Shown: positions 62,213 through 64,000 of the stretch, piece after piece
Layout of the letters: each line of letters begins with the position of its first letter
Numbering within the stretch: the first letter of the stretch is position 1
Assembly: GCF_000403135.1 (NCBI RefSeq)
Contig: NZ_AQPN01000024.1
Location: forward strand, 1 to 64,000
Length of the DNA: 64,000 bases
DNA from: Arcticibacter svalbardensis MN12-7
Lineage (GTDB): Bacteria; Bacteroidota; Bacteroidia; Sphingobacteriales; Sphingobacteriaceae
Reading direction: 5' to 3'
Program-made: the position numbers and the translations under genes
Notes under the pieces: generated by a model
What the model was told of the DNA's origin: nothing
What the model saw: only the letters and a program-made list of their open reading frames with translations
Databases searched by the model: none

Positions 62213-62705
62213 AATCTTCTATAATTGTTAGCCAGATCATACTGGCGTAACTGGATTGTCGTACCGAATCTTGTCTTAAGAGCAAAGTCCTTTGTTGAAA
62301 CTTCCGGGTGTACTGGAAAATCTGTAGGTAACTGCCGTCCTCAGGTGCCGCCAATGATATTTGAGATAAAAAAGGCATGTCCTCATGGTTTGAAGAAAAT
62401 TGTACTTCATTGGTTATTACGTTCAATAATAAGTATTCGGTATGAATATGTTTGGTAAGTATCAAATTTAACTTACAGAGATATAATGTGACGCACAAGT
62501 ATACTAAAAGAACCTGCGTATAAAAAAATCAAATTTTACAGTGAAACTCAATATATCTAACTGAAAACTATTCAATACCCCTAATCAGGCAGATTAGATT
62601 AATGATAACTTCATAAAAAGTTAACACTATTACAAACACCTTTACCCATTCTGTATTTTGATTTAAGATCATCTTAAATACCCGTAAAACTGGATGGCAC
62701 TAATT
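62213..62705. other. Intergenic region without a supported gene
   Basis: About 490 bases between the divergent ATPase and phosphodiesterase genes. Overlapping frames on both strands (plus 62225-62458, minus 62211-62498) have unconvincing translations and neither has a recognised domain. One could be a relic. No tRNA or clear terminator seen; promoters for both genes are expected here. Confidence 0.4.
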
Positions 62706-64000
62706 ATGAAAAAACATTTATCAATCGCACTCCTTGCCTTGTTTATAACAACCGGGCAGCTTATGGCACAAACTGCCAAACACGTTATCTTTCTTACTAT
62801 TGATGGCTTCCGACCTGATTTCTATCTTGACAGCGAATGGAAAACGCCAAACCTGCGTGCTCTTATGAAAGATGGGGCATATGCCAAGGGCGTAAACAGT
62901 GTATTCCCTTCCGTTACCTACCCGTCGCATACCACGATTGTTACCGGTGTGCAGCCTGCGAAACATGGCGTATTTTACAACAATATATTTACCCCAGACG
63001 GTGCGCAGCAGCAGCCTTACTGGCAAGATAGTTCCATTCATGTACCTACTATCTGGAAAGCGGCCAAAGAAAAAGGCATGACCGTTGCGTCTCTTTATTG
63101 GCCAGTATCTGCCAATGCTCCTGTAGACTACAACATTCCAGACATAGGTAGCCTGGGCGATCAAGTGCGCGAGCAATATTCTTTACCGCATGGTTTCTAT
63201 GCCGAGGTAAAAAAAGAAGTATTCGGCGGCGTTGACAAGATCAATGCCGGGAAAAATCAGAATGTAGCTAAGATTGCAGCGTATGTAATAAAGAAATGCA
63301 AGCCTGAACTGATGACGATTCACTTATTTTCTGCCGATGGCGCACAGCACGATGTTGGGCGTTATGGTAAGCAGGTACAAGAAGCGGTAGCTGATGCGGA
63401 TGCTGCCGTAGGTATTATCATAGACGCCTTAAAAGCCGAAGGAATATGGGAAAGCACAGTATTTCTTATTGGTGGCGACCATGGGTTCTATGATGTAAAG
63501 AAGACCATTTCCCCAAATGTTTGGCTGAAAGAAGCAGGTTTGATCAATGATCTGAGTACCGGCGATTGGAAAGCGCAATTCAATTCAGCCGGTGGATCTG
63601 CCTACTTATATCTCAAAGACCCTAACGATAAAGTGACCGTCAGTAAAGTAACAGCGTTATTAAAAGCACAGCCTGATAGTGTGAAGAAATACTACCGAAT
63701 CATCAGCAAGGAACAACTTGAAAAAGGCGGTTATAACCCGAATATCGCTTTTGCACTTACCGGAGAGCAAGACGCTTCATTTAGCACTGCGATCACTGGC
63801 GATGCCTTAAAGTCCGGCAAGGGTGGTACACACGGACATTTCCCCGACACAAAGAATATCCGCACTGGTTTGGTAGCTCATGGTCCGGGCATCCGCAAGG
63901 GTGCTGTGATAGAAGAAATGAATCTACGCGATATGACGCCCATCATCGTAAAACTCCTGGGTATTCCCTTTCCAGAAGTAGATGGTAAAATACCTGCAGG
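62706..64000 (+). CDS. Type I phosphodiesterase / nucleotide pyrophosphatase-family protein, C-terminus cut off
   Basis: 431 codons visible; the frame is open to the window end. Signal peptide MKKHLSIALLALFITTGQLMA (1-~21). Alkaline-phosphatase fold with NPP-type metal ligands: D33 (TIDGFRPD), nucleophile T71 (SVTYPSHTT), SADGAQHD, GGDHGFYD and GTHGHFPD. It should hydrolyse phosphodiester or pyrophosphate bonds in the periplasm. GC content and codons (GCG, CGC, GGC) seem higher than in surrounding genes by eye. Only the very end of the protein is missing, as the NPP core is nearly complete. Confidence 0.92.
   Translation, partial: MKKHLSIALLALFITTGQLMAQTAKHVIFLTIDGFRPDFYLDSEWKTPNLRALMKDGAYAKGVNSVFPSVTYPSHTTIVTGVQPAKHGVFYNNIFTPDGAQQQPYWQDSSIHVPTIWKAAKEKGMTVASLYWPVSANAPVDYNIPDIGSLGDQVREQYSLPHGFYAEVKKEVFGGVDKINAGKNQNVAKIAAYVIKKCKPELMTIHLFSADGAQHDVGRYGKQVQEAVADADAAVGIIIDALKAEGIWESTVFLIGGDHGFYDVKKTISPNVWLKEAGLINDLSTGDWKAQFNSAGGSAYLYLKDPNDKVTVSKVTALLKAQPDSVKKYYRIISKEQLEKGGYNPNIAFALTGEQDASFSTAITGDALKSGKGGTHGHFPDTKNIRTGLVAHGPGIRKGAVIEEMNLRDMTPIIVKLLGIPFPEVDGKIPA

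Noticed and set aside
62211..62498. 95-codon minus-strand frame and a 77-codon plus-strand frame in the 62.2-kb gap
   Set aside because: They overlap antisense to each other and neither shows a domain or balanced composition.

Overview
The window is about 64 kb of AT-rich DNA, densely coding on both strands, from a chromosome of the phylum Bacteroidota. Protein content points to a Sphingobacteriaceae-like (Pedobacter/Solitalea-type) organism, which is an inference from gene content only. Supporting signs are an LptD/KdsA/KdsD outer-membrane set, a phosphate-selective-porin-like protein, a lipoprotein TlpA reductase, a DUF3606 protein, several TAnnTTTG promoter-like boxes, few Shine-Dalgarno sites and many TTG/GTG starts. 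No rRNA, tRNA, CRISPR array, insertion sequence or prophage was recognised.

Layout. 1-2.3 kb: the tail of an SDF-family symporter, a small membrane-anchored unknown, nicotinamidase and a DUF3606 protein. 2.4-5 kb: lysC-lysA. 5-11.9 kb, minus strand: a tight signalling operon with a REC-PAS-kinase, a 1211-aa hybrid kinase (CHASE3-HAMP-GAF-HisKA-HATPase-3xREC), a lone receiver, CheR and a CheB catalytic domain. 12-14.2 kb: two GT2 glycosyltransferases. 14.3-16.9 kb, plus strand: a partner-switching module (membrane protein, REC-PP2C phosphatase, STAS antagonist, RsbW-like ATPase). 17-30 kb: ald, queD, a porin, htpG, a tiny Cys-rich protein, udk, a LysM protein, an NfeD protease, dps, a HAD phosphatase and a beta-CASP nuclease. 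29-45.5 kb: an ABC exporter, a SAM-hydrolase-like protein, phoH, purC, a second STAS protein, rnz, an MCE protein, an amidase, lptD, cinA, an E2 acyltransferase, mannose-1-phosphate guanylyltransferase and kdsD. 45.6-51.2 kb: recQ-kdsA-gatB-tlpA, closely packed. 51-58.4 kb: an OmpR regulator, a CWC-family protein, a cobalamin riboswitch with metE, and the anaerobic ribonucleotide reductase genes. 58.6-64 kb is looser: an MFS pump, a gene-remnant stretch, an AAA/DUF4143 ATPase with a palindromic leader, and a nucleotide-pyrophosphatase-type phosphodiesterase that runs off the end.

The most interesting points are these. (1) The class III reductase NrdD is encoded in two pieces: the large ORF stops before the glycyl-radical segment, and an overlapping 56-codon ORF supplies it. 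(2) A complete partner-switching cassette has a receiver fused to the phosphatase and a degenerate kinase ATP site, and a second STAS protein lies elsewhere. (3) CheB and CheR sit in a hybrid-kinase operon with no receptor or CheA in view. (4) A B12 riboswitch controls the B12-independent methionine synthase, and its B12 box has a perfect 9-nt partner downstream. (5) Several intergenic structures are unexplained: a helical-period tandem repeat with a palindrome near 26.5 kb, a run of hairpins near 52.1 kb, and a three-copy palindromic element upstream of the DUF4143 ATPase.
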